NCBI GenBank assembly: GCA_033064195.1
Contig: JARBJD010000109.1
Coordinates: forward strand, 1-64,000
From: Blattamonas nauphoetae
Taxonomy: Eukaryota > Preaxostyla > Oxymonadida
Reading direction: 5' to 3'
DNA length: 64,000 nt
A program made the position numbers and the translations under genes. The notes beneath the pieces are model-generated. The model ran no database searches and was not told the DNA's origin. It was given only the letters and a program-made list of their open reading frames with translations. This document shows, in pieces, positions 1-8,689 of the stretch. Position 1 is the stretch's first letter. Each line of letters opens with the position of its first letter.

Positions 1-13
1 TTCAAGATCTCTT

Positions 14-3000
14 TTGATCTTTGCGATTCTGAATTCTGTAACAGATCAAAATGGAAACACCACTTATGAGGAGAATACACCCTTCTATCAGAACTCAATG
101 AAAACATCTCCAATTACCGTTCAAAATCCTCAAGACATTGATGCAGTCATAAATGCGATGAAATCAAGAATTCGAGACAGTTTTGAAGTCACAGTGATTG
201 ATACAAAACGAGTGCCTTGTGCCATTTATGGAGCTGCTTTTTATGTGTACCGATTGCGAAATGGTGGTGCTTGTGTTCCAGGATTGAAAGAACATATTTC
301 TCTTCAGACAGTGTTTTATGTCGACTGTAAATACAAAATTTGTTTATTCACAGCTTTGACTTATCTCACTCATGGAAAAGAAGCTGATGGCAAGAATATC
401 TGTCGTGATTCACGCATCAAGATTGCAAAACAACATTTCACATCATTCTATCATTACACAGACCTCACTAGTCCAGCATTAGTGAAAATTCTCAAAGAGT
501 ATCCAGGATTCAACATCTCAACAGAAATTGACAAATTTGTTTCATTTTTCAATGTGAATGTACATATTTGTGAAGCAATTGAAAAAGACAATGGAGGCTC
601 ATGGATTTATGCACTTTCACAATCGTTTCTTTCACCATTGGAGAACGCTAGAGACCTGAATTTATTGATGATCATTCTCGAGTCGGATGCACACTTGATG
701 TTCGTTTCTGATCCACAAAAGTTGATGAAATTGATGATTTGTCCACACTGCAAAGACTATTGTCGACCATATAATTCAAGAGGCGCAGGCACCAGAGATT
801 TTGACAATCATGTGAAGAAATGTCTTGAACAGGGTATCAAAAATGAAGAAAGATCAGTGGATTTAGAGAATGCTTCAGCTCCAATTCTAAATGCAGTTCT
901 TGACAATCCAACAATGTCTTATCTCTTGTCCCGAGGAAGGATGAATGAATACAAATACACTGATCAGTTCTTGACATTCGATATTGAAACAATCATTGGC
1001 GAATTTTCAATGGATCTTCCTCAATCTGAAAACACACAAGAAAAGAGTACAGTTCTGAACAAACATCATTTATATTCATTAGCGTTTTCTTCTTCACTTC
1101 CATATTCACAAACAATGAAAGATGTACATCGACTCGAATGTTCATATGACGAAAAAGGTAGAAATTCAGTGTATCTTGACAAGAGTTTTGAATCAATGAA
1201 AGACAATGAAGAAGAATGGATCAGAATGTGTCTCAAAGCTGGATTGATCGATGCTGATTTGACAAAAGAGAAGATACACAAGCAGGCTCACAATATTGGA
1301 TTTATCCATTTCATCATAAATGATATGTTCGTCGAAGCATTGAGAATTCAAGAATATCAACAGTACTCAGATCCAGAAATTCCATCAAATAAGTATGTCA
1401 CAGTATTGGGTTGGAATAGTGCAAACTTCGATCTTCCTGTGATCATGAATGCACTTCATTTCACGCAATGGAGCATCTATGAACCACCTCTTGGATCGGG
1501 AAAGTGTCCGAAACAGCTCGTGGTTTGTCTTAAGAAACTCCAGGTGTCATTGAGATTCCTTGATGCAATGAATTTTGTATCGCCACAGTCATTGAAATCA
1601 TTTGTGCATGACTTTGGTGATGGAACTGATTCAAAAGGCATCTTTCCATATGAAGCAATCAATATCACAAATGTTGAAGAAGAACTGAATAAATCAGAAC
1701 CGTTTCCAGAAGAAGTGTTCTATTCGCATGTGAAAAATGAATCGTTGTTGAAAGATCTTTCGTATTCTGACTACGTTGAAGATGCCAAGCGTTTCAGAAC
1801 AAGAAGAGAATATCTGAAGAACTATAACATCAACGACACACTAATAATGATTGATCCAATACAGAAATTGATCCAATGGTTTGCATCAGGGAGAGTCGAT
1901 ATGTTACAGTTTGTTTCATGTCCAGCAGCAGCAGTGAATTTGAGAAATATGTCAACATACTTTCCGTCACTCTATTCTGATTCACCTCCATATGCTGACT
2001 TCGATATCAATGCCTCGTATGTCGTCAAAACTTATGAGAAAGCCTATGATTTGACACCAGCGAAATGGAAATATATGGTGAAGAATTGTGAATACCAAGA
2101 TGAGAGAGCCGGTCGTGATTCTTCTCAAAATGTGAATGACAATGACTATGAATGGATGACTGAATTGATCAAGAAAGGATGTGCCATTTGTGGAGCTTCA
2201 TTTACGCATCAGAATCAACCGACTCTCGACAGAATTGACTGCTCACTATCTCACACAAAAGAGAATTGTCAACCATGCTGTGTTTACTGTAATGTTGCTA
2301 AATCCAATCGAGATGAACAACTAACGAAACTCAAGATTAAACTGCGCCAATATGCTCAAATTCACAAGCTTCAAATGACATTGACTGATGAACGAGTGTA
2401 TAAGCTATTGAGGAGTGGAATCACTGGTGGTTTGTCTAATGTTATGCACAGACTGAATCGATCAGGGATTGATACCATTCATCGTTTTGAATACGATAGT
2501 GCAACGAAAAAAGTGATTGACAAAGATACTGGAAATGTAATGACTCACATCCTCTGTCTTGACAATAATTCTCTCTATCCGAGTGTTTCAGCATCAGTAC
2601 CACACAAAGCTGTTAAATGTACAAACTACAGAATGTATATGCCAGGAAGCGTCAAATTCTACACAACAAAGAAGGAAGTAATGTTGAAAATCATTAAAGA
2701 AAGGAAAGATCTGTTCGCTGTCAAAGTGAAGGGACACATTCGAGAGGACAGAATCCATGATTTCATCAATATGCCTCCAATCGTTCAGACAATCAATATC
2801 AAACCAGATCAGATGTGCACAGAAGATACTCTTGAAGCAATGCGGAATTGTGGAGTTCCTGAAGGGAAATCAGAGAAGAAAGTCACACAACTGTTGTCCA
2901 CTTTTGGTGAGTACAGAGTGTTCAATTCATACTATTTGTGGTTCCTTATTGATGATTGTGCTTTTGAAATCGATGATGTGTCTGAGATGGCTGTCTTCGA

Positions 3001-3886
3001 GAAGAATACTGCATTCAATGGATTCATTACATCAATGATTCAACGTCGAATCGCTGCAATCGAAGCTGGAAACACTGGGATGGAAAAGTTCTGTAAACTA
3101 ATCCTCAATTCATGCTACCGTTATGATTCGCTCAATACCGAGAAATACAAAAGATCATATTTGTTGAATCGAGAACAGACATTTCTGAAGCACTTGTATC
3201 CTGATTTTCTGTCGACAGATCAGATTGGGAAAGATTTGTATTTAGTCGATGTGAAACCCAAGAAATTCAAATGCAAAACTGCTCTTCAATCAGCGTTCTT
3301 TACACTGGAGAATGCCAAGTATTGGTACTTTAATTTCTACTACAATTTCCTCACTAAGTGCTGTGATGAACAGAAGTTTCATTTCATCTATTGTGACACA
3401 GATTCGTTGTCTATCGCTATTGCAGGTGATGCAAATCAAGACTGTCATCAAGGGATATCAGCTATTGTCTCGGATCAAAAGTTCTACGACAAGAAAGTGT
3501 TTCAAGGGCCGAATCCAAAGTGTGGAATCAAATCAAGGAAGAAGCTATTGGGATTGTCAGTGGAAAAAGAAGGTGATTTCATGATTGCACTGTCACCAAA
3601 ATGTTATTCTATCAGTGAGAAAAATACCCCAGTGCACAAAGCCATTAAAGGTATCTCACTAGCACGGAATTCACAGCTGGATCAATCACAATTCATCAAA
3701 GCAAATGAGACAAAGCAACCGATTGAAGGGGAGAATGTGAACTTTCAAATGAAGGAAGATTCAATGGTGACAGTGCTGGTGAAAAAGAATGCATTGACAT
3801 CAATTCACACAAAGATGACGGTACTTCCGAATGGCTCATATGCTCCATTCATTGATGGATTAAACAGAGTGGACTATCTTTGCTGA
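14..3886 (+). CDS. polB: Family-B (protein-primed type) DNA polymerase of a Polinton-like element, 5'-partial
   Basis: Replicative DNA polymerase of the virus-like element. The frame is open to the left edge, so the true start may lie outside; the first in-frame ATG is at about 98. Residues of about 100-230 resemble the N-terminal OTU-like region seen in Maverick polymerases, followed by a CxxC...H...C zinc motif at about 245-270. The 3'-5' exonuclease motif FDIET is near residue 322, the palm motif DNNSLYP near 850 and the catalytic YCDTDS near 1126. Between exonuclease and palm, at about 723-765, sits a CxxC...LDRID...CxxCN block typical of HNH-type zinc nucleases. About 1290 residues is within the range of Polinton polymerases. 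Followed after 195 bp by the integrase. Family assignment is firm; the role of the HNH-like insert is not known. Confidence 0.88.
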   Translation: MIFAILNSVTDQNGNTTYEENTPFYQNSMKTSPITVQNPQDIDAVINAMKSRIRDSFEVTVIDTKRVPCAIYGAAFYVYRLRNGGACVPGLKEHISLQTVFYVDCKYKICLFTALTYLTHGKEADGKNICRDSRIKIAKQHFTSFYHYTDLTSPALVKILKEYPGFNISTEIDKFVSFFNVNVHICEAIEKDNGGSWIYALSQSFLSPLENARDLNLLMIILESDAHLMFVSDPQKLMKLMICPHCKDYCRPYNSRGAGTRDFDNHVKKCLEQGIKNEERSVDLENASAPILNAVLDNPTMSYLLSRGRMNEYKYTDQFLTFDIETIIGEFSMDLPQSENTQEKSTVLNKHHLYSLAFSSSLPYSQTMKDVHRLECSYDEKGRNSVYLDKSFESMKDNEEEWIRMCLKAGLIDADLTKEKIHKQAHNIGFIHFIINDMFVEALRIQEYQQYSDPEIPSNKYVTVLGWNSANFDLPVIMNALHFTQWSIYEPPLGSGKCPKQLVVCLKKLQVSLRFLDAMNFVSPQSLKSFVHDFGDGTDSKGIFPYEAINITNVEEELNKSEPFPEEVFYSHVKNESLLKDLSYSDYVEDAKRFRTRREYLKNYNINDTLIMIDPIQKLIQWFASGRVDMLQFVSCPAAAVNLRNMSTYFPSLYSDSPPYADFDINASYVVKTYEKAYDLTPAKWKYMVKNCEYQDERAGRDSSQNVNDNDYEWMTELIKKGCAICGASFTHQNQPTLDRIDCSLSHTKENCQPCCVYCNVAKSNRDEQLTKLKIKLRQYAQIHKLQMTLTDERVYKLLRSGITGGLSNVMHRLNRSGIDTIHRFEYDSATKKVIDKDTGNVMTHILCLDNNSLYPSVSASVPHKAVKCTNYRMYMPGSVKFYTTKKEVMLKIIKERKDLFAVKVKGHIREDRIHDFINMPPIVQTINIKPDQMCTEDTLEAMRNCGVPEGKSEKKVTQLLSTFGEYRVFNSYYLWFLIDDCAFEIDDVSEMAVFEKNTAFNGFITSMIQRRIAAIEAGNTGMEKFCKLILNSCYRYDSLNTEKYKRSYLLNREQTFLKHLYPDFLSTDQIGKDLYLVDVKPKKFKCKTALQSAFFTLENAKYWYFNFYYNFLTKCCDEQKFHFIYCDTDSLSIAIAGDANQDCHQGISAIVSDQKFYDKKVFQGPNPKCGIKSRKKLLGLSVEKEGDFMIALSPKCYSISEKNTPVHKAIKGISLARNSQLDQSQFIKANETKQPIEGENVNFQMKEDSMVTVLVKKNALTSIHTKMTVLPNGSYAPFIDGLNRVDYLC

Positions 3887-4080
3887 GTATAACTTATTTT
3901 TATGTCCAATAAATGCCAACAGTTGATTCAATATTCAAAAATGTTCCATCTTGGGAAGTTGCAAAACAGAAGCGACATGCAACAAGAATTATTCAACAAT
4001 GTTCAGAAGAGAATGGACTCAAGACAAATCTGCAACTCTACTCTCGTATTCTTCATCAGTAACAGTTCTCACAACAGCAA

Positions 4081-5202
4081 TTGTCAGATATAGCAAAACA
4101 AGATCGTATACTCCAGTTTGGAGGGAAAACACTGTTGGAGTTGTACAATTCATCCTTTGCTTTGTTTCGTGTTAATCATCCAGATCAAGTGTTTGAAGCA
4201 GATTTGCGAAGAATGAGAGTGTTCAATCCAGCACCGAGAATCAATGCGCCTGCTCCACGGAATCAACAACAAATTGACCATCCATTCAAGTCGAAAACCA
4301 AAGTGTTTCATCAAGTGAATCCAACAGTTCCAGTTCCAGATCAGAATACGTTTGTGACAGATCACTATCCAAAGAATCGATTGTTTCTTCAACGTCCTTC
4401 ATTCTCTCCATATCGACATTCATGGGAGATAGATATCATGGTTCTCAAGACTAATCCTCAATCAATTCCGCAGTCCTATCTGGTGTGTGTGAACATTAAT
4501 ACCAAGTATCTTGTGATGATCAAAATAGCGTCGATGAATGATGTAGTAATCCAAAATGCTCTTCAGCAATTGATTCAAACAGTGAAAGTTGAGCACATTC
4601 GTGGAGATGCAGAATCGGGATGGAACAACAATCGCATCAGAGATTTCCTCGAAAGGAATAACGTCCAGTTCTTCTTTTCATCATCTCCCTTCACGAACAA
4701 AAATAGAATTGTTGATCGAATGATTCGCACCATCAGAGATGCTTTTCGTGGCAATGTGACGCAGATGTGTGACAATAATGTAATGCAACAGTTTGTGGAT
4801 TATTACAATCTAACTCCTCATAAGGCATTTCGCAATATTGTGACTCCAGTTGAGGTTGAAAGAGATGCTGAACTCGAATGGGCAAATATCCAACGAAAGC
4901 AAGACAAATTGAAGCAAATCAAGAGAACTCAGAACAGGAAAGGATTATGGGATTATCAACCAGGCAATGTGCTTCAGATTCATTTGGATTTGTCAAAGAC
5001 TCAACACACTTTCGAGAAACGCAGACGACAGTTCAATAAATTGGCGACATTTCTGGCTTATGTCAATGGTAATGTTCGCTGTCAACTACTTCAACCATAT
5101 CAAGACATCCGAGTTGTAGACATTCCTATTCACTTCACAGAAAAGTTTACAGATTCAGTCAATGCTCTGACGCCTCAGATCAGTAATAAGTTCAATCTCT
5201 GA
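4081..5202 (+). CDS. Retroviral-type (RVE) integrase of the Polinton-like element
   Basis: Integrase that would insert the element DNA. The catalytic RNase H-like core spans about residues 105-225: a first acidic block at WEIDIM (about residue 115), a second at RGDAESGW (about 174) and the following helix with NRIVDR about 35 residues later, the spacing of DDE integrases. The C-terminal 100 residues are basic and look like the DNA-binding tail. The open frame begins without an ATG at its left limit; the first in-frame ATG is at about 4213, so the start is not resolved. It lies directly behind the polymerase in the same orientation, as expected for a Polinton/mavirus module. Confidence 0.8.
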   Translation: MSDIAKQDRILQFGGKTLLELYNSSFALFRVNHPDQVFEADLRRMRVFNPAPRINAPAPRNQQQIDHPFKSKTKVFHQVNPTVPVPDQNTFVTDHYPKNRLFLQRPSFSPYRHSWEIDIMVLKTNPQSIPQSYLVCVNINTKYLVMIKIASMNDVVIQNALQQLIQTVKVEHIRGDAESGWNNNRIRDFLERNNVQFFFSSSPFTNKNRIVDRMIRTIRDAFRGNVTQMCDNNVMQQFVDYYNLTPHKAFRNIVTPVEVERDAELEWANIQRKQDKLKQIKRTQNRKGLWDYQPGNVLQIHLDLSKTQHTFEKRRRQFNKLATFLAYVNGNVRCQLLQPYQDIRVVDIPIHFTEKFTDSVNALTPQISNKFNL

Positions 5203-5291
5203 TGAAAATAGGGACAGTTATTTTTGTTTGACAATTTGAAGATATCAACTTTATCGTATATACAGACTAATGAACGGGCAAAAATAGTCAG

Positions 5292-6112
5292 AGAAGAGCC
5301 TTCCCACGTTCGTACGAGCTTCCTATAGACACCCCGATACTCCTTTGGGGATCGTTCTATCGCGATCCTTCTTAATGACTGCTGCTGGCGAAGTCCTTGA
5401 AGGGTTAAGTCTTGGGTGGGCATGATTTACGGGCACATCTAAGTGCTGCCAACATGAACCCCGGGGACAATCTTTCGATCATCCGTCTCCAATCCAACCT
5501 CCAAATCGTTCTGCGCATCAGTCACCAGGGCACCATTTTGCCTGAGTATCTTGGAACATTCCGTCGAGGGCTCTGTACTTGAACTTGTTCTGAAACTCCT
5601 CTTCATATACAAATTAAAAAATCAGAAAGTTAAAAAAGTTTAACGTTTATTTTTGGATCACCCATATCTCAGGAACTACTGCTCAGATCACTCTGAAAAC
5701 ATCATAAATGAACTCAGCAGATCGATATTGACCTTGGAACAGTCTTGGATGGTCAAAGTTTCAGATTTCATTTTTTTCAAACTTTGTCTGGATCTGCTCT
5801 TCATATACAAATTAAAAAATTAGAAAAGTAAAAAAGTTTAACGTTTATTTTTGGACCACCCATAACTCCAGCACAACTGCTCAGATCACTCGAAACACAT
5901 CATAAATAAGCTCACCAGACCGATATTAACCTTGCCAGTACACTTTTGGATGGTCTCAAAAAATAAAGTTAATTTGTAAAAAGTCAACTTTTGTATTTTC
6001 ACATATGGAGGTGAAAAAAGTGAAAAAATCAAAATGGCCAGAACAATCCACCGATGCCACAGATGCATGGGGAGAGTGTGCACGTCATTCTGGTGCGTTC
6101 TGATCGAAATAT
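5292..6112. repeat. Long direct repeat, copy 1 (second copy at 27398-28215)
   Basis: About 820 bp between the integrase and primase genes that recurs in the same orientation 22 kb to the right. The first 435 bp or so look identical in both copies, while the rest is clearly diverged. Inside it are two tandem subunits of about 190 bp, each with a CTTCATATACAAATT start and a CTGCTCAGATCACTC block (about 5598 and 5790). The left third has a short open frame on the minus strand that I do not recognise. It serves as the only spacer of more than 300 bp inside the coding module. Confidence 0.8.
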
Positions 6113-6187
6113 CAGTGAATTGTGGGTGTCAGAAAAAACAAACGCTTAACTTTTTTAAAAATCTAATATTTTATCTCCTTAGAAAGA

Positions 6188-7927
6188 ATGAACACAAAAG
6201 TTGAAGACAAAAAAGTCAATGACATTTGTGCCATTAATCCTGGATTGATCAACGATCATTTCGAAGCATTGTTCAACGGCACTCCAGTCGAAATACAATC
6301 TTTGTATGATCGTTTGAGAGCTCATGAAGTACCAATATATGACTACAAGAAATATAGTGAAGGTGCTTCAACCGAGAATGCTGGAAACAGAAAGACAGGA
6401 ACAGCGATAAATATTGCACATGTGACCAATCTAGCAGTCGTGGACATTGACGTCTTGAATAAGGATGCTGATGAACAAACCAAAACCAAAATCAGACAAT
6501 CAGTGATTGATGTACTCCCTAAAAATGTCGGATTAGTCGTCACTGGTTCTGGTGGCCTTCACATCTATTGCGATATTGACGGATACAAACTGGAAAAGAA
6601 TTCAATGGTGAAGGTAAAGAAAACTGAGCAATACGATGTGGATTTGTTCGCTTGTGTAGACTCCAATCTGCGCTGGATTGTACAACCAAAATCAAGAGTG
6701 CAAAGGAAGGTCGAAGGCAAGAATAAAATCCATACATATTCAACATTGAATGATTTTAATCAGCTCTTCAAACTGGCATCATTGTCCGATGTATTGTCCA
6801 ATCTGTGCATTGCATTGAAGCCAATTCCATCGGAGAAGAAGCCATCAGTCAAGCCTCCAAAGACAGAGAGTCCAAAAGCTCCTGCATTCGATAGTGATTC
6901 TATTCAACAGTATACCTTGAAGCAAGCAGAGGTAATCAGAAAAGGATTGACAGGACTGACAATCCACAATGATTCTGGCTCTCGTTCACTCGAGGATGAA
7001 GTCTCGTTGTTGCCATTGTTTGCTGGACTCAATTCATTGCGACAAATTGATGGATTCACTGACGAGATGCTGGACCAAACGTACCAAGACGTCTATGCTC
7101 ACAATACATTAACAGAAAATACAAAAATGAATTGGGATGCTCAAAGAATCAGATACGCATCGAATATTTCGCATCCAGGAGTACTCGTCAAAATCATTCG
7201 AATCCACAACGAGAAATACTACAATGATGAACTAGTTATTCCTCTCACGGACTACGATGTCTCAGATGTATTTGACAGCATTGATGAATCTGATGAGGAC
7301 CAATGCCTTGAACAAAGCAATGATGAGCCATACAAAGACAAAATTGATCTTCTATCTCCATTTGACTTCTCTACAATCAGAACAAAGGCTACGAATAAAG
7401 AATACAAATCAGAAAAGGAAGTTCTGAGAGATCTGCTGAAAGTTCTTCGATGTGTTGAAGTATCGTTGCTTTGCATTGTGAAGGAATACAGTTCGCTTGA
7501 TCTCTGCTACTGCGTCAATGTTCAGAAAGAAAGCAATGTCCTAAGATTGTTGAAATCAATTAAAGTGACCATACCAAACGAGGATCCAAAGAAGGTGAAA
7601 GTATTCAATTGCCAAAGCCTATTCGAGGACAATCGCAATCGTTTCATGGTCAATGGCATTCGATTCATCAGTGACAATCCAGAAATGTTCTCACTATTTC
7701 AAGGATACAAATACCCATTCGTTGACGAAGTAAACAATGAGCTTGTTCAATCATTCTTAGATTTCACCAAAGAGATAATTTCCGACAACAATGACAGAAT
7801 TGTACAACTTCATCTTGAATTGGATTTCTTTTGTCATTCAGAATCCAGGTCAGAAGACAGCGTCTGTCATAATCTTGAAGGGGATGCAAGGAATTGGCAA
7901 GAATGTTTGGACCAATGTGCTCTGTGA
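6188..7927 (+). CDS. Archaeo-eukaryotic primase (prim-pol) domain protein of the Polinton-like element
   Basis: Predicted DNA primase of the element. The AEP signature is readable: an hhDhD acidic motif in VVDIDV (about residue 80-86), the SxH-type motif in TGSGGLHIY (about 118-126) and the third conserved block with VDLF and IVQPKS at about 152-175. The remaining part is an alpha-helical linker with an acidic stretch at about 355-380, as in primase-helicase fusions of large DNA viruses and virophages. The ATG at 6188 follows an AT-rich spacer and is the natural start. It overlaps the helicase gene at its 3' end. The family call is good; primer synthesis itself is inferred from homology. Confidence 0.75.
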   Translation: MNTKVEDKKVNDICAINPGLINDHFEALFNGTPVEIQSLYDRLRAHEVPIYDYKKYSEGASTENAGNRKTGTAINIAHVTNLAVVDIDVLNKDADEQTKTKIRQSVIDVLPKNVGLVVTGSGGLHIYCDIDGYKLEKNSMVKVKKTEQYDVDLFACVDSNLRWIVQPKSRVQRKVEGKNKIHTYSTLNDFNQLFKLASLSDVLSNLCIALKPIPSEKKPSVKPPKTESPKAPAFDSDSIQQYTLKQAEVIRKGLTGLTIHNDSGSRSLEDEVSLLPLFAGLNSLRQIDGFTDEMLDQTYQDVYAHNTLTENTKMNWDAQRIRYASNISHPGVLVKIIRIHNEKYYNDELVIPLTDYDVSDVFDSIDESDEDQCLEQSNDEPYKDKIDLLSPFDFSTIRTKATNKEYKSEKEVLRDLLKVLRCVEVSLLCIVKEYSSLDLCYCVNVQKESNVLRLLKSIKVTIPNEDPKKVKVFNCQSLFEDNRNRFMVNGIRFISDNPEMFSLFQGYKYPFVDEVNNELVQSFLDFTKEIISDNNDRIVQLHLELDFFCHSESRSEDSVCHNLEGDARNWQECLDQCAL

Positions 7928-8660
7928 ACTAATGCGTGGATACTCTGCTCCAAACGTCACAGATATTCAGGAACTATGTGGTACCTTCAATACAGTGATT
8001 GAGGGAAAGATGCTGATTGCCTGCAATGAACTGAAGAATGCTGGTGAGGAAAGAATGTCCAATTTTGATGCCCTCAAATCCATAATATCAGATACAAGTT
8101 TTAGAGCAAACGAGAAAGGAATCGCTCGTCGTGATGCCGAGAATGTAGCCAACCTAATCTTCTGTACAAACAATGCATATCCAGTAAAGATTGAAGTCGA
8201 CGATAGATGTTACTGTGTGTGCAAAGTGTCCAATAAACGTAAGGATGATGCCAACTATTTCCTAAACCTCATTCGCTCATTCTCTCCTGAATTCTACTCA
8301 CATTTGTTGACCTACTTCAGACAAAGGGACATTTCCACATTCAATCCAAGACAATTGCCAAACACAGATGCAAGATGTCTACTCCAGGAGGTGTCCAGAT
8401 CAGCAATTGGAGACTTTTGCCTGCAACACATTGACGAATTGGAGAAAGGAATGCCATGCTCAATTGCGGCTGAACTCATGCCTGAATATTACAAAAAACT
8501 AAAGACGTTCCAGATGGATTTAAATGAGCATTGTACCAGAAAGAAAGTCACAGTGAATAAAACAAGAGTATGGTGCTATGTGATCGATCCAAAGTATGCA
8601 GAACTGCTCAGAAGGTCTGCTCTTGAATCAGAAATCGATGAAGAAGACAATCTAGAATAA
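7791..8660 (+). CDS. Superfamily 3 (D5/S3H-type) helicase of the Polinton-like element
   Basis: Replicative helicase of the element. Walker A is GMQGIGKN (about residues 31-38), Walker B lies in LIACNEL (about 84-90) and the motif C/sensor region reads IFCTNNAYP followed by VDDRCY, the pattern of superfamily 3 helicases of virophages, nucleocytoplasmic viruses and some Polinton-like viruses. The C-terminal third looks like a winged-helix tail with many acidic residues at the very end. It overlaps the primase gene and ends 30 bp before the first satellite core. A primase-helicase pair next to a PolB gene is unusual for canonical Polintons, which rely on PolB alone. Confidence 0.78.
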   Translation: MTELYNFILNWISFVIQNPGQKTASVIILKGMQGIGKNVWTNVLCELMRGYSAPNVTDIQELCGTFNTVIEGKMLIACNELKNAGEERMSNFDALKSIISDTSFRANEKGIARRDAENVANLIFCTNNAYPVKIEVDDRCYCVCKVSNKRKDDANYFLNLIRSFSPEFYSHLLTYFRQRDISTFNPRQLPNTDARCLLQEVSRSAIGDFCLQHIDELEKGMPCSIAAELMPEYYKKLKTFQMDLNEHCTRKKVTVNKTRVWCYVIDPKYAELLRRSALESEIDEEDNLE

Positions 8661-8689
8661 GCATAACAATGTAGATATATTTTTGAAGA

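Larger units (their letters stand above)
1..8660 (+). mobile_element. Polinton/Maverick- or mavirus-like element, replication and integration module
   Basis: Four genes read in one direction: family-B DNA polymerase, retroviral-type (RVE) integrase, archaeo-eukaryotic primase and superfamily 3 helicase. PolB plus RVE integrase is the hallmark pair of Polintons; PolB, RVE integrase and a superfamily 3 helicase together is the set known from the virophage mavirus. No capsid, packaging ATPase or protease gene is visible, and the left end lies outside the window, so neither terminus nor completeness can be judged. The parts are long and mostly open, which suggests a fairly recent insertion with perhaps one or two breaks. 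The right boundary is unclear because the coding part runs straight into the satellite array. Confidence 0.8.

Noticed and set aside
5175-5423. 82-codon minus-strand open frame repeated at 27334-27528
   Set aside because: It lies in the duplicated block, is short, and stops interrupt it on both sides; identity between copies reflects DNA duplication, not protein constraint.
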